From JALYUA01 sp038229875 (GTDB lineage Bacteria; Acidobacteriota; Thermoanaerobaculia; UBA5066; Gp7-AA6): DNA of 42,464 nucleotides. Within the stretch, counting starts at the first letter, position 1; each line of letters opens with the position of its first letter. The stretch covers positions 1 through 42,464 of the forward strand of contig JBBROA010000021.1 of the NCBI GenBank assembly GCA_038229875.1. Reading direction: 5' to 3'. A program made the translations under genes and the position numbers. Below, one piece after another: positions 31,601-40,012 of the stretch. The notes under the pieces were generated by a model, which was not told where the DNA came from, did not search any database, and saw only the letters and a list, made by a program, of their open reading frames with translations.

Positions 31601-34361
31601 GCGCGCCCACGAGTATTTCCGGCTGAAGCGCCTCGTGGTGGATCTCGTCGTCATCAATGAACAGGCGACCTCCTACGGGGAGGATCTGCAGGGAGCGCTC
31701 GAGGCGGTCGTCCGGACCCGCCAGCGCGTCTTCGGTGAGGCCGGAGATGTGGGGGGGATTTTCGTGCTTCGAGGCGACCGGCTGACGGACGAAGATCGCG
31801 ACGTCCTCCTGACGGCCGCGCGTGTCGTTCTTCTGTCCCGCCATGGAAGTCTTTCCGAGCAGATCGTGCGGCTGCTCCGCGCGACTCCGGCGCCGCCGGC
31901 GTCTCGCGCCATCCCGATGAGAAGGGTCGCGGCCGAGACGCCTCCGTCTCAGCAGGGGCTGGAGTTCTTCAATGGACTGGGCGGCTTCGATCAGGACGGC
32001 CGCGAATACGTCACGATTCTCGGGGAGCGCCAGTGGACGCCGGCGCCATGGATCAACGTGATCGCGAATCCCAATTTCGGGTTCCTCGTCTCCGACTCGG
32101 GGAGCGGCTACACGTGGGCTGGAAACAGCCGCGAGAACCAGCTCACACCGTGGTCGAACGACCCCGTCAGCGACCCGCCCGGAGAGGCGATCCTGGTGCG
32201 CGACGAGGAGACGGGAGAAGTCTTCGGCGCGACCGCGCTTCCCGTTCGCGACGACGCTCCCTACGTCGCCCGGCACGGACAGGGATACAGCCGCTTCGAA
32301 CACGAAGTCTCGGGACTGCGGCTCGAGCTCCTCCAGTTCGTGCCCGTCGAGGAGAGCGTCAAGATTTCACGACTGACGCTCGAGAACCGGTCCGGGGAGC
32401 CGCGGTCGCTCTCCGTGAACGCGTACGTGGAATGGACTCTCGGCACTTCCCGCAGCGCCATGGCGCCTTTCATCGTCACCGAGCGGGACGCCGAGACCGG
32501 CGCCTTGCTGGCGCGTAACGCGTGGAACGAGGATTTCCATGGAGTTGCTTTCGCGGACCTCGGCGACTCCGTGTCCGGCTGGACGACGGACCGGACGGAA
32601 TTCCTGGGCCGGAACGGCCGCCTCGAAACCGCCGCCGGGCTCGCCCGCGGCGCGCGGCTCTCCGGGCGCGTCGGGGCCGGCTTCGACCCGTGCGCGGCGC
32701 TCCAGACAAAACTGCGGCTTGCTCCGGGAGAAAAGCGCACGGTTGTCTTCCTCCTCGGCCACGCCGCCGATCCGGCCGCCGCGAAATCTCTCCTGCAGCG
32801 TTTCCGCTCGGACCGAATCGACACGGCGTTCGCCGCCGTGCAGCGCCAGTGGGACGACGTCCTCGGCGCCTTGCGGGTCTCGACCCCGGACCGGTCGATG
32901 GACCTCATGTTGAACCGGTGGCTGCTCTACCAGACGCTCGCCTGCCGCGTCTGGGGCCGTTCCGCGTTTTACCAGGCGGGCGGCGCGTTCGGCTTCCGCG
33001 ACCAGCTCCAGGACGTCCTCGCGCTCACGGTCTCGCGGCGCGACCTGACGCGCGAGCAAATCCTCCGCGCAGCCGCCAAGCAGTTTCCGGAGGGCGACGT
33101 CCTGCACTGGTGGCACGTCCCGTCCGGCAAAGGCGTTCGCACCCGCATGTCCGACGACCGGATCTGGCTCCCGTACTGCGTGGTCCATTACCTGGACGTG
33201 ACTGAGGACCGGGCGATCCTCGACGAGCGCCTTCCGTTCTTAAAGGGCGCGCCCCTCGCGCCGGAAGAGCTCGAGCGGTTCTTTCAGCCGGAGATCTCCC
33301 CGGAGGATGGGTCGCTCTACGAGCACTGCGCGCGAGCGCTCGACGTGAGCCTCGCGGTGGGCGAGCACGGCCTCCCGCTCATGGGAACGGGCGACTGGAA
33401 CGACGGGATGAACCGGATCGGCGAGCACGGCAAGGGAGAGAGCGTCTGGTTGGGATGGTTCCTTCACACCGCGCTCTGGGAGTTCATCTCGATCGCGGAA
33501 CAGCGGGGCGAGACCGAACGGGCGGAACGGTGGCGCTCGAGCGTCGCGGGGTTGAAGAAAGCTCTCGAGAGCGCCGGATGGGACGGCAACTGGTACCGGC
33601 GGGCCTACTTCGACGACGGAACTCCGGTCGGCTCTGCCGCCAACGACGAATGCCGGATCGACTCGATCGCACAGTCCTGGGCCGCGATCTCGGGCGCTGG
33701 GGATCCAGACCGCGTGCGGCGGGCGATGGCCGCCGTCGAGGAATACCTCGTGCGCCGAGGCGACGGGCTCGTTCTTCTCTTCACCCCGCCGTTCGACAAG
33801 ACTGCGGCCGATCCCGGCTACATCAAGGGATATCTCCCGGGCGTCCGGGAGAACGGGGGACAGTACACGCACGCGGCGCTGTGGTGCGTCATCGCGTTCG
33901 CGGCGCTCGGCGAAGGCGACAAAGCGACGGAGCTCTTTTCGATCCTGAACCCGATCAACCATGCGTCGACCCGCGCCGGTCTCCACCGTTACAAGGTCGA
34001 GCCCTACGTCGCCGCGGCCGATGTCTACAACGAGGTGCCCCACATCGGCAGGGGAGGCTGGACCTGGTACACGGGCTCCGCCGGCTGGATGTACCGCGCC
34101 GGAGTGGAATGGATCCTGGGATTCCGGCTGCGGGGCGCTTCGCTCCATCTCGACCCGTGCATTCCGCGGTCGTGGGAGGGATTCGAGATCGCCTTCCGGT
34201 ACCACTCCGCGCGCTACGAGCTCTCGGTCAAGAATCCGAACGGGGCGACTCGCGGGATCCTCTCCGTCGAGATCGACGGCGCGATGTTGCCGAAGGGCGG
34301 CCGCGAAATCCCGCTCGTGGATGACGGCCGGGAGCACCGGATTCGCGTCGTCATGGGCTGA
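25638..34361 (+). CDS. Cyclic beta-1,2-glucan synthase (NdvB/Cgs type)
   Basis: This 2907-residue protein is close to the 2800-2900 residues of known NdvB/Cgs synthases, which polymerise UDP-glucose into periplasmic cyclic beta-1,2-glucan. N-terminal membrane helices lie near residues 410-460. The GT84 domain has VVTLDADTRLARDD (near 625-640) and QHRWTRGDW (near 774), then more membrane helices (about 823-870 and 944-987). A glycoamylase-like domain follows (FYESIDATPSRLPAGERLAI; RAYMAHHQGMTIVALANVLL, near 1520-1570). GH94 modules come last (near 1617 and 2135 on), with the acid motif GDWNDGMNRIGEHGKGESVW near 2585. The start ATG 25638 gives the full family N-terminus. The long minus-strand frame across it is a shadow. 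Confidence 0.95.
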   Translation: MIASGKETDGPTPDSTAPIRAEIFSTERLEQFAEALAASHSVLPGKRKGRGVLKRLEENSRVLLTSYRAIADSMRREGGITPAAEWLVDNFHLVEEQIREIRQDLPSGFYSELPKLGTGPFAGFSRVYTIAWAFTAHTDSYFEIETLRRFIAAYQRVQTLKIGELWAIAISLRLVLVENLRRLIEEMDERHGAREKADLLADAFLVGTAAPAGSPSAASRLAALDRVPLRREFAVRLLSRLREQDPAVTPALQWLDRRLSSEGLNADELVRLEQQAQVATHVSVRNVITTMRLLSAVDWNAFFESVSVVQAALQEGTRVAEMDFATRDRYRHAVEELAKTSEFSETEVARRATAHAREPREAEPPARFRDPGHFLISSGREAFERELGCTVPFAQKVRRAFVRWATPGYLGTVFLLTAVLAALPLLLTAFGAVPVSVLWLLALLALVPASELAISVVNRDVTEILGPRRLPKLEFLRGVPVEARTLVAVPVLLTDESEILEAIERLEVHYLGNGEGEVFFALLSDWEDSPAEIGEGDEALLATGLAAMADLNARYGPGSDGLPRFYLLHRKRVWNPSEGVWMGWERKRGKLHELNRLLGGARDTTFLPNGGDAGTVQAPDRVRYVVTLDADTRLARDDVAWLAGTMAHPLNEPAFDPKTGRVIDGYGVLQPGVTPMLPAVGGGTLYQRLFSGPRGIDPYAFAVSDVYQDLFAEGIYTGKGIYDVDAFERALSNRVPENALLSHDLFEGLYARAGLVSDILLFEEFPGHYEVAASRQHRWTRGDWQLLPWLRGRVPDARWRRVPNPLPGIARWKILDNLRRSLFAPAAVALLITSWFSRGARPLVWAAFVLGTIALPGVLGFLAELMPRRRGIAKRSFLRGLGDDVLQWCGQTALRVTFLAHQAWIFSDAILRTLFRMAVTRRHLLEWTPAAKAHLVLDLKVSGFYRRMAGAVAIAGASLLVPWMAPSALPWALGFGLLWALSPFIARSVSLPPRVIEEAPLSAEDAAALRLVARRTWRYFEDFAGPEENFLPADNFQETPAPIVARRTSPTNIGLGLLSTAAAADFEWIGSLDMDERLQKAVSTLEKLERHRGHFFNWYDVATLAPLEPRYVSTVDSGNLAGFLIALRHACLSRRERPLWSAEGLLGVADSIALLRESMEGLTSRREGAVTRRQLESPVAELSALLGPPPASASEWLTRWETLARHADTLVDTAQALALEEPGPVTNEAIDWARSARATIASGRRDAAALFGWAEASPGDLAEPARAILAELEREDVSLAAAGDRYETAALALRELADRSPGLASRIASLERCADAARTLAQSFLDTARAASRFFDEMDFGFLFDPERKLFSIGYRAGDGRLDPGYYDLLASEARLASFLAIARGDVPASHWYRLGRALTPVGKGSALISWSGSMFEYLMPDLVLDVPAGSLLDQTSRLVVARQIRFGEERGVPWGVSEAAYNARDLDFTYQYSNFGVSGLGLKRGLSEDLVVAPYATGLAAMVDPSAAAKNFRRFAEIGARGRYGFYESIDATPSRLPAGERLAIVRAYMAHHQGMTIVALANVLLGGVMRQRFHSEPAVQATEMLLQERTPRAVAVARPRAEEVHSPLHVRDFIPPVLRRFRSPHDPVPRGHILSNGRYSVMTTAAGSGYSRWKDRDISRWREDVTRDDWGTYFFLRDTQSLRVWSAGYQPSGVEADSYETVFYEDRVEIQRRDGPIATALLIVVSPEADAEVRQLSLTNYGSRPREIEVTSYLELALASPAADSSHPAFSKLFVQTEFLPGPEALLAHRRPREASEPPIWAAHAARVEGETVGTLEYETDRARFLGRGRTIRNPASLEAGRLLSNTTGPVLDPVFSLRRRVLIRPGETARIQYVTLAADSRQEAIGLVDKYREGAAFDRTTMLAWTQAQIQLRHLAITPDEAHLFQRLATRLVYFDPSLRAPGEVLARNRKGKSGLWRHGISGDHPLVLLRIDSEDDQDIVRQLLRAHEYFRLKRLVVDLVVINEQATSYGEDLQGALEAVVRTRQRVFGEAGDVGGIFVLRGDRLTDEDRDVLLTAARVVLLSRHGSLSEQIVRLLRATPAPPASRAIPMRRVAAETPPSQQGLEFFNGLGGFDQDGREYVTILGERQWTPAPWINVIANPNFGFLVSDSGSGYTWAGNSRENQLTPWSNDPVSDPPGEAILVRDEETGEVFGATALPVRDDAPYVARHGQGYSRFEHEVSGLRLELLQFVPVEESVKISRLTLENRSGEPRSLSVNAYVEWTLGTSRSAMAPFIVTERDAETGALLARNAWNEDFHGVAFADLGDSVSGWTTDRTEFLGRNGRLETAAGLARGARLSGRVGAGFDPCAALQTKLRLAPGEKRTVVFLLGHAADPAAAKSLLQRFRSDRIDTAFAAVQRQWDDVLGALRVSTPDRSMDLMLNRWLLYQTLACRVWGRSAFYQAGGAFGFRDQLQDVLALTVSRRDLTREQILRAAAKQFPEGDVLHWWHVPSGKGVRTRMSDDRIWLPYCVVHYLDVTEDRAILDERLPFLKGAPLAPEELERFFQPEISPEDGSLYEHCARALDVSLAVGEHGLPLMGTGDWNDGMNRIGEHGKGESVWLGWFLHTALWEFISIAEQRGETERAERWRSSVAGLKKALESAGWDGNWYRRAYFDDGTPVGSAANDECRIDSIAQSWAAISGAGDPDRVRRAMAAVEEYLVRRGDGLVLLFTPPFDKTAADPGYIKGYLPGVRENGGQYTHAALWCVIAFAALGEGDKATELFSILNPINHASTRAGLHRYKVEPYVAAADVYNEVPHIGRGGWTWYTGSAGWMYRAGVEWILGFRLRGASLHLDPCIPRSWEGFEIAFRYHSARYELSVKNPNGATRGILSVEIDGAMLPKGGREIPLVDDGREHRIRVVMG

Positions 34362-34376
34362 CGGCGTGCCTTCCCC

Positions 34377-35000
34377 TTAAATCGGCTCCGCGACGACGAC
34401 CAGGCGCCTCGGCGCCGGCCCGATGTAGTTGAAGGGGTAACAGGTGATGAGCGTCAGGCGCGGGCTCGCGGTCGCCTGGAGGACCCGGACGGCGTCGGGC
34501 CGGACGATCTCCCGGGAGACGACCCGGTAACGGCGGTTGCCGGCGGGCGCGTCGAGCTCGATCTCGGTTCCCGTTTTCAACCATCCGAGATGGCGGAAAT
34601 GCGAATCGCGGTGCCCGGTGATGACGCAGTTGTGGAGCGGTCCCGCGCTGCCCGGCATTTCCGTCCCCGGAACGTGGCCGGGGCCCTTCTCCAGGGTGTC
34701 CTGATCGGCGCCGGCAAAGACGATCGAGTCGATCTTCGCGGTCGGGATCTTGAGGCGCGCGATCGGCTCGCCGTAGGGATAGTTCGGAGGGATCGCGCCG
34801 GCGTGCGGGATGTCCTCGGAGTCGAGTCCGAGCCGGTCCGCGACGCGGACGATCCCGGGGTTCTCGCGCCCGGAGCCGGCGAGCCGCCGGCGGCCCTCCG
34901 CCTGGGCCTGCCAGCCCCGCACGTAATGGCGCGCGGCCATCCCGCAGAGAGCGAGTCCCGATACGATCAGGAGGGCCGAAATCAGTCGTCGCGTTCGCAT
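34377..35000 (-). CDS. Sortase-family transpeptidase (class D/E-like)
   Basis: This 207-residue protein has one N-terminal membrane helix (RRLISALLIVSGLALCGMAA) and a sortase domain. The catalytic triad is visible: His in CVITGHRDSHFRHLGWL, Cys in LTLITCYPFNYIGPA and Arg in APRRLVVVAE. The substrate-side motifs GEPIARLKIPTAKIDSIVFA and EKGPGHVPGTEMPG are typical. Start ATG 35000 has GAGGAG four bases upstream; TTG 35012 is possible. Sortases are common in Gram-positives but also occur singly in some Gram-negatives. No protein with an obvious sorting signal ends in this window, so its substrate is unknown. Confidence 0.9.
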   Translation of the reverse strand: MRTRRLISALLIVSGLALCGMAARHYVRGWQAQAEGRRRLAGSGRENPGIVRVADRLGLDSEDIPHAGAIPPNYPYGEPIARLKIPTAKIDSIVFAGADQDTLEKGPGHVPGTEMPGSAGPLHNCVITGHRDSHFRHLGWLKTGTEIELDAPAGNRRYRVVSREIVRPDAVRVLQATASPRLTLITCYPFNYIGPAPRRLVVVAEPI

Positions 35001-35034
35001 CAGGCTCCTCAATTCTCAGGGTGCAGAGAATAAA

Positions 35035-35110
35035 CCCCCGGACGCGTCCGGGGGGGGCCGGCGGTAGACTCCCGCCGCGGCTCCGCCAGGCCCGGCCCGG
35101 GAATCCCGGG
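35035..35110. promoter_or_regulatory. Palindromes in the sortase/BI-1 divergent region
   Basis: A perfect 20-bp palindrome at 35035-35054 (CCCCCGGACG and its complement) and a second dyad CCCGGG-AAT-CCCGGG at 35096-35110 lie between two divergent genes. They may be operators or simply GC-rich hairpins; no known binding site is matched. Confidence 0.4.
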
Positions 35111-35163
35111 CGTGGCGGAAATGTTGAGATGTCGGGCGAATCCGCCCACAAGGAGCGAAAGAC

Positions 35164-35898
35164 ATGGCGCAAGGATTCGACATGACCCCCTCCTCGGCGT
35201 TCACGACGACCACCGTCGCGACAGCCGAACGGGTCACCGCGTTTCTACGGAAAGTCTACGGTTGGATGTTCGTGGGGCTCGGGATCACCGCCTCGGTGGC
35301 GTTCGCGGTCGCGTCCTCCGGCGCCGGCCTGACGATCGCTCGCACACCCGCTCTGTATTGGGGACTTTTCATCGGGCTGTTCGCTATCGCAATGTATCTG
35401 CAGTTCCGGGTCGACAAGATTGCCCCGACGACGGCCACCGTTCTGTTCGTCGCTTACTCCGCTGGTATGGGGGCATGGCTTTCAGTCCTGTTTTTGATCT
35501 ATTCGATCGGATCCATCGGATCCGCGTTTGTAGTGGCCTCGGGCATGTTCGGTGCGGCCGCCGTGTACGGCACGGTTACGAAGCGGAGCCTCGCAGGCTG
35601 GGGTCAATTTTTTTACATGGGGTTCATCGGAATTTTTCTGGCAATGATGGTGAGTATGTTCTGGCGGACGGCTGCCGAGTCGGCGGGACTCCAATTCGGC
35701 ATTTCGATCATTGGAGTCCTCGTTTTCACCGGGCTCGCGGCCTGGAAGGGCCAGTATCTGAAGCAGCTGGCGCTCGCACTCCCCGAAGGACAGCAAGGTG
35801 CGTACGCCGTTGTCGGCGCGTTGCAGGTTTACATAACATTCATCAATCTTTTCCTGATGCTCCTTCGGCTCTTCGGCGGAGGCAGCCGGCGCAGTTAA
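35164..35898 (+). CDS. Bax-inhibitor-1/YccA-family membrane protein
   Basis: This 244-residue protein has about seven hydrophobic helices and the BI-1 family signatures VYGWMFVGLGITASVAFAVA, AGMGAWLSVLFLIYSIGSIG, GTVTKRSLAGWGQFFYMGFI and LQVYITFINLFLMLLRLFGG. Bacterial members (YccA, YetJ) influence membrane proteases or leak calcium ions in a pH-dependent way. AAGGAG lies about nine bases before ATG 35164. A rho-independent terminator follows at once, so it is a single-gene transcript. The gene is visibly more A/T-rich than its neighbours, with runs such as AATTTTTTTACATGG, which may point to acquisition or relaxed codon use. Confidence 0.94.
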   Translation: MAQGFDMTPSSAFTTTTVATAERVTAFLRKVYGWMFVGLGITASVAFAVASSGAGLTIARTPALYWGLFIGLFAIAMYLQFRVDKIAPTTATVLFVAYSAGMGAWLSVLFLIYSIGSIGSAFVVASGMFGAAAVYGTVTKRSLAGWGQFFYMGFIGIFLAMMVSMFWRTAAESAGLQFGISIIGVLVFTGLAAWKGQYLKQLALALPEGQQGAYAVVGALQVYITFINLFLMLLRLFGGGSRRS

Positions 35899-35924
35899 GG
35901 CGAAGATTCTCGATATGGGAAAAG

Positions 35925-35946
35925 GCGGGAGCAATCCCGCTTTTTT
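35925..35946 (+). terminator. Rho-independent terminator of the BI-1 gene
   Basis: GCGGGA (35925-35930), loop GCAA, TCCCGC (35935-35940) and then TTTTTT, 27 bases after the BI-1 stop. On the other strand it could also end the converging ABC exporter transcript, but without as good a U-tract. Confidence 0.88.
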
Positions 35947-35973
35947 CTTTCGGAACGGCGCGCGTGACCGGCG

Positions 35974-37926
<1,953 letters not shown>

Positions 37927-38035
37927 CAGCGGCCCTTCGACTGGAATTTCATGAGTCCGCCACAACCCTGTTCGGCGTCACCGAATTTCGAGCCCTTCCG
38001 GCAGCGCCGGATTCGGGCGTCTGATCCGCATTCTG

Positions 38036-38090
38036 ACAAAACCGGCCCGGGAGGGCGCGCGCCGGATACCCCGCGCGCGTCTCCCGGGCC
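38036..38090 (-). terminator. Putative rho-independent terminator after the methyltransferase gene
   Basis: Read on the minus strand, a long GC stem (GGCCCGGGAG with its partner, plus CGCGCGC with its partner; ten-base loop) between 38044 and 38090 is followed by GGTTTTGTCA. It lies 11 bases after the methyltransferase stop. The U-tract is short, so efficiency is uncertain. Confidence 0.55.
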
Positions 38091-38101
38091 CGCCTGTGCC
38101 G

Positions 38102-38875
38102 CTACCGGCGTCCCGGGGCTCCGCCGGCGACGCGTTCCGACACCACGAAGCAACCCGGGGATCCGAGCGCAAACGGCCGCCCGTCTGCCGCGCCGTACAC
38201 CGAAACGAGAGCGAGCCCGGCCGCCCGCTGCATCTCGAGGACCTGGGAGAGCGTGTAGATCCGGTGGGAGGCGAGCCTGGTTTCGGTCTCCAGTCCCCGG
38301 GTCAGGGTGTAGCGGTTTTCATAGCGGCCGGTCAGCGGGTCGTACCGGTTCTCCGCTTCGAAGAGAAGGCCGTTGCGTTCGAGCGAGTGGCGCTCTCGGA
38401 AGGCCGGGAAGATCGTCTCCGCGAGCTTCGAGGCGTCGAGGATGAACCGGCCGCCGGGACGGAGGACCCCGGCGACCGCGCGGAGAAAATCTCTGTCGCC
38501 GGCGTCGTCGAAGTACCCGAAACTCGATCCGGCGCAGAACACCGCGTCGAACGGCTCGACAAACGGGAGCTCGCGCATGTCCGACTGCCGCCAGGAGACC
38601 TCGACCCCCCGCGCCGCGGCCTCTGCGCGAGCCGCGTCGAGCAGCCCGGACGAGAGATCCACGCCGGTGACCCGATACCCGCGCGCGGCGAGCTCGATCG
38701 CGAGCCGGCCGTGCCCGCACGGGACGTCGAGCAGGTGCGCCCCCGCGGAGATCGCAAGGTGACGTTCGAGGAAGTCCGCCTCCGAGACCGTGACTTCCGC
38801 CGGGAGTGCGGACCGCCAGAAATCCACCACGAGGCCGGAAAAGAATCCGTTCCACCATTCTGTCGGAGCGTTCAA
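38102..38875 (-). CDS. SAM-dependent class I methyltransferase
   Basis: This 257-residue enzyme has the SAM-binding motif I LLDVPCGHGRLAIELAARGY, motif II acidic VTGVDLSSGLLDAA, motif SWRQSDMREL and the post-motif FDAVFCAGSSFGYFDD, followed by VLRPGGRFILDA. It resembles small-molecule or ubiquinone/menaquinone-type methyltransferases (Methyltransf_25/11), but the substrate is not clear. The start appears to be TTG 38875, with GGA nine bases upstream; the nearest ATG is out of frame. The strong hairpin after its stop separates it from the ABC exporter gene. Confidence 0.9.
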   Translation of the reverse strand: MNAPTEWWNGFFSGLVVDFWRSALPAEVTVSEADFLERHLAISAGAHLLDVPCGHGRLAIELAARGYRVTGVDLSSGLLDAARAEAAARGVEVSWRQSDMRELPFVEPFDAVFCAGSSFGYFDDAGDRDFLRAVAGVLRPGGRFILDASKLAETIFPAFRERHSLERNGLLFEAENRYDPLTGRYENRYTLTRGLETETRLASHRIYTLSQVLEMQRAAGLALVSVYGAADGRPFALGSPGCFVVSERVAGGAPGRR

Positions 38876-39079
38876 GAGAGTGTCCTTTCGATCGACGTTG
38901 CCGTTCGCGCGGGCAGCTCCCGCGCGGCTCCCGAAGGAGCGGTTGAACTCGGCAGACAGAATTTCCCGCGGGCGCTCTCTTCGCGCCGCCGCGGGATCGA
39001 TCAGAGGACGGCGATCATATTTCGGGGTAAGCGTAACAGAGGGTGGCAGCCATTCCGCAGAGAGAGGTCCCCGGCACCG

Positions 39080-39931
39080 CTAGCCTTTCCGGCGATAGAT
39101 GTCCGGGTCGGCGATCTCCAGGAATCGGTCCGGTTGCGCGAGAGGCCGGAAGCCAACCTTAGCGTAGAGATCGTGCGCATCGCGGGTCGCGAGCATCCAG
39201 CGGCGGAGGTTCGCCAGATTCGGATGCGCGCGAATCGTTTCGACGAGCCACAGAGCGAGGCCGCGTCCCCGCCACTCGTCGAGGATGTAGACGTCGGCGA
39301 GATACGCATAGGTCGCGCGATCCGTGATGACCCGGGCGAACCCGATCTGCCGGCCTGCGTGGAACACCCCGAAGGCCAAAGAGCCGCGGATCGAGCGCTC
39401 GACGACGTCCCGCGGTACCCCGGCGGCCCAGTAAGAGCCGGCGAGGAATTCGTGCGCGGCCGCGGCATCGATCCGAGAGGGGTCTGTCGAGATCGAGAAG
39501 TCTCCGCGCGTCCATTCCATCGGGCGTTCCCGGCGGTTCGCGTCCGCGATGAGGAGGCCGGCGGGCACGAACAGCAGCCAGATTCCGGAGACGGGAAGGA
39601 CGATCGCGCCGCAAGCCGCGAGAGCGGCGAGCGCCCATCCGAGCCACGCGGAACGCGGCCGCGCTTCACCGCGCGCGAGCAGTCCTCCGGCGATCGCAAG
39701 CGGCGCCGAGAACGCGACGCACCAGAACCAGAGCTGGCGGTTCGAGTGGAGGGCGAGAGCGCCGAAATACCCGGCGCGGCCAATCGAGAGGAGCGCTCCG
39801 CGCCCGAGCCATGCCGCGAGTCCGGCGTGGAGCGCCGCGATGACGAGCAGCAGCCATCCCGCGAGTCGCCTCATGGGCGGGCCGCCCGTCACGAAGAGGT
39901 GCTTCCCGGCCATAAGCCGATTTTCTCTCAT
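39080..39931 (-). CDS. DUF6463-like membrane domain fused to GNAT acetyltransferase
   Basis: This 283-residue frame has two parts. About residues 20-130 hold four hydrophobic helices (RRLAGWLLLVIAALHAGLAA; LWFWCVAFSAPLAIAGGLLA; GWALAALAACGAIVLPVSGI) resembling DUF6463. From Met138 (39520) a complete GNAT domain follows: MEWTRGDFSISTDPSRIDAA, ADVYILDEWRGRGLALWLVE (acetyl-CoA loop RGRGLA) and LYAKVGFRPL. GNAT enzymes acetylate amines on small molecules or proteins. The start is uncertain among 39931, 39913 and 39874, the last matching the DUF6463 N-terminus best. Met138 could also start a separate GNAT protein within the same frame. Confidence 0.8.
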   Translation of the reverse strand: MRENRLMAGKHLFVTGGPPMRRLAGWLLLVIAALHAGLAAWLGRGALLSIGRAGYFGALALHSNRQLWFWCVAFSAPLAIAGGLLARGEARPRSAWLGWALAALAACGAIVLPVSGIWLLFVPAGLLIADANRRERPMEWTRGDFSISTDPSRIDAAAAHEFLAGSYWAAGVPRDVVERSIRGSLAFGVFHAGRQIGFARVITDRATYAYLADVYILDEWRGRGLALWLVETIRAHPNLANLRRWMLATRDAHDLYAKVGFRPLAQPDRFLEIADPDIYRRKG

Positions 39932-40012
39932 GACTTAGGAAACAGGGCGCGCCGTTTGCAAACGGCAGGTCTCGACTCGCCGCCGCCGGACCGACCGACG
40001 AGGAGAAGCACC

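Noticed and set aside
25680..32303. Minus-strand open frame of about 2200 codons across the glucan synthase gene
   Set aside because: It is antisense to a protein with clear family motifs, is rich in Arg, Pro and Glu as expected of a shadow frame in GC-rich DNA, and has no recognisable domain.
38096..40012. 639-codon upstream extension of the ABC1 kinase frame
   Set aside because: It runs antisense to the methyltransferase and GNAT genes; the true start has a ribosome site at ATG 40013 and matches the family N-terminus.
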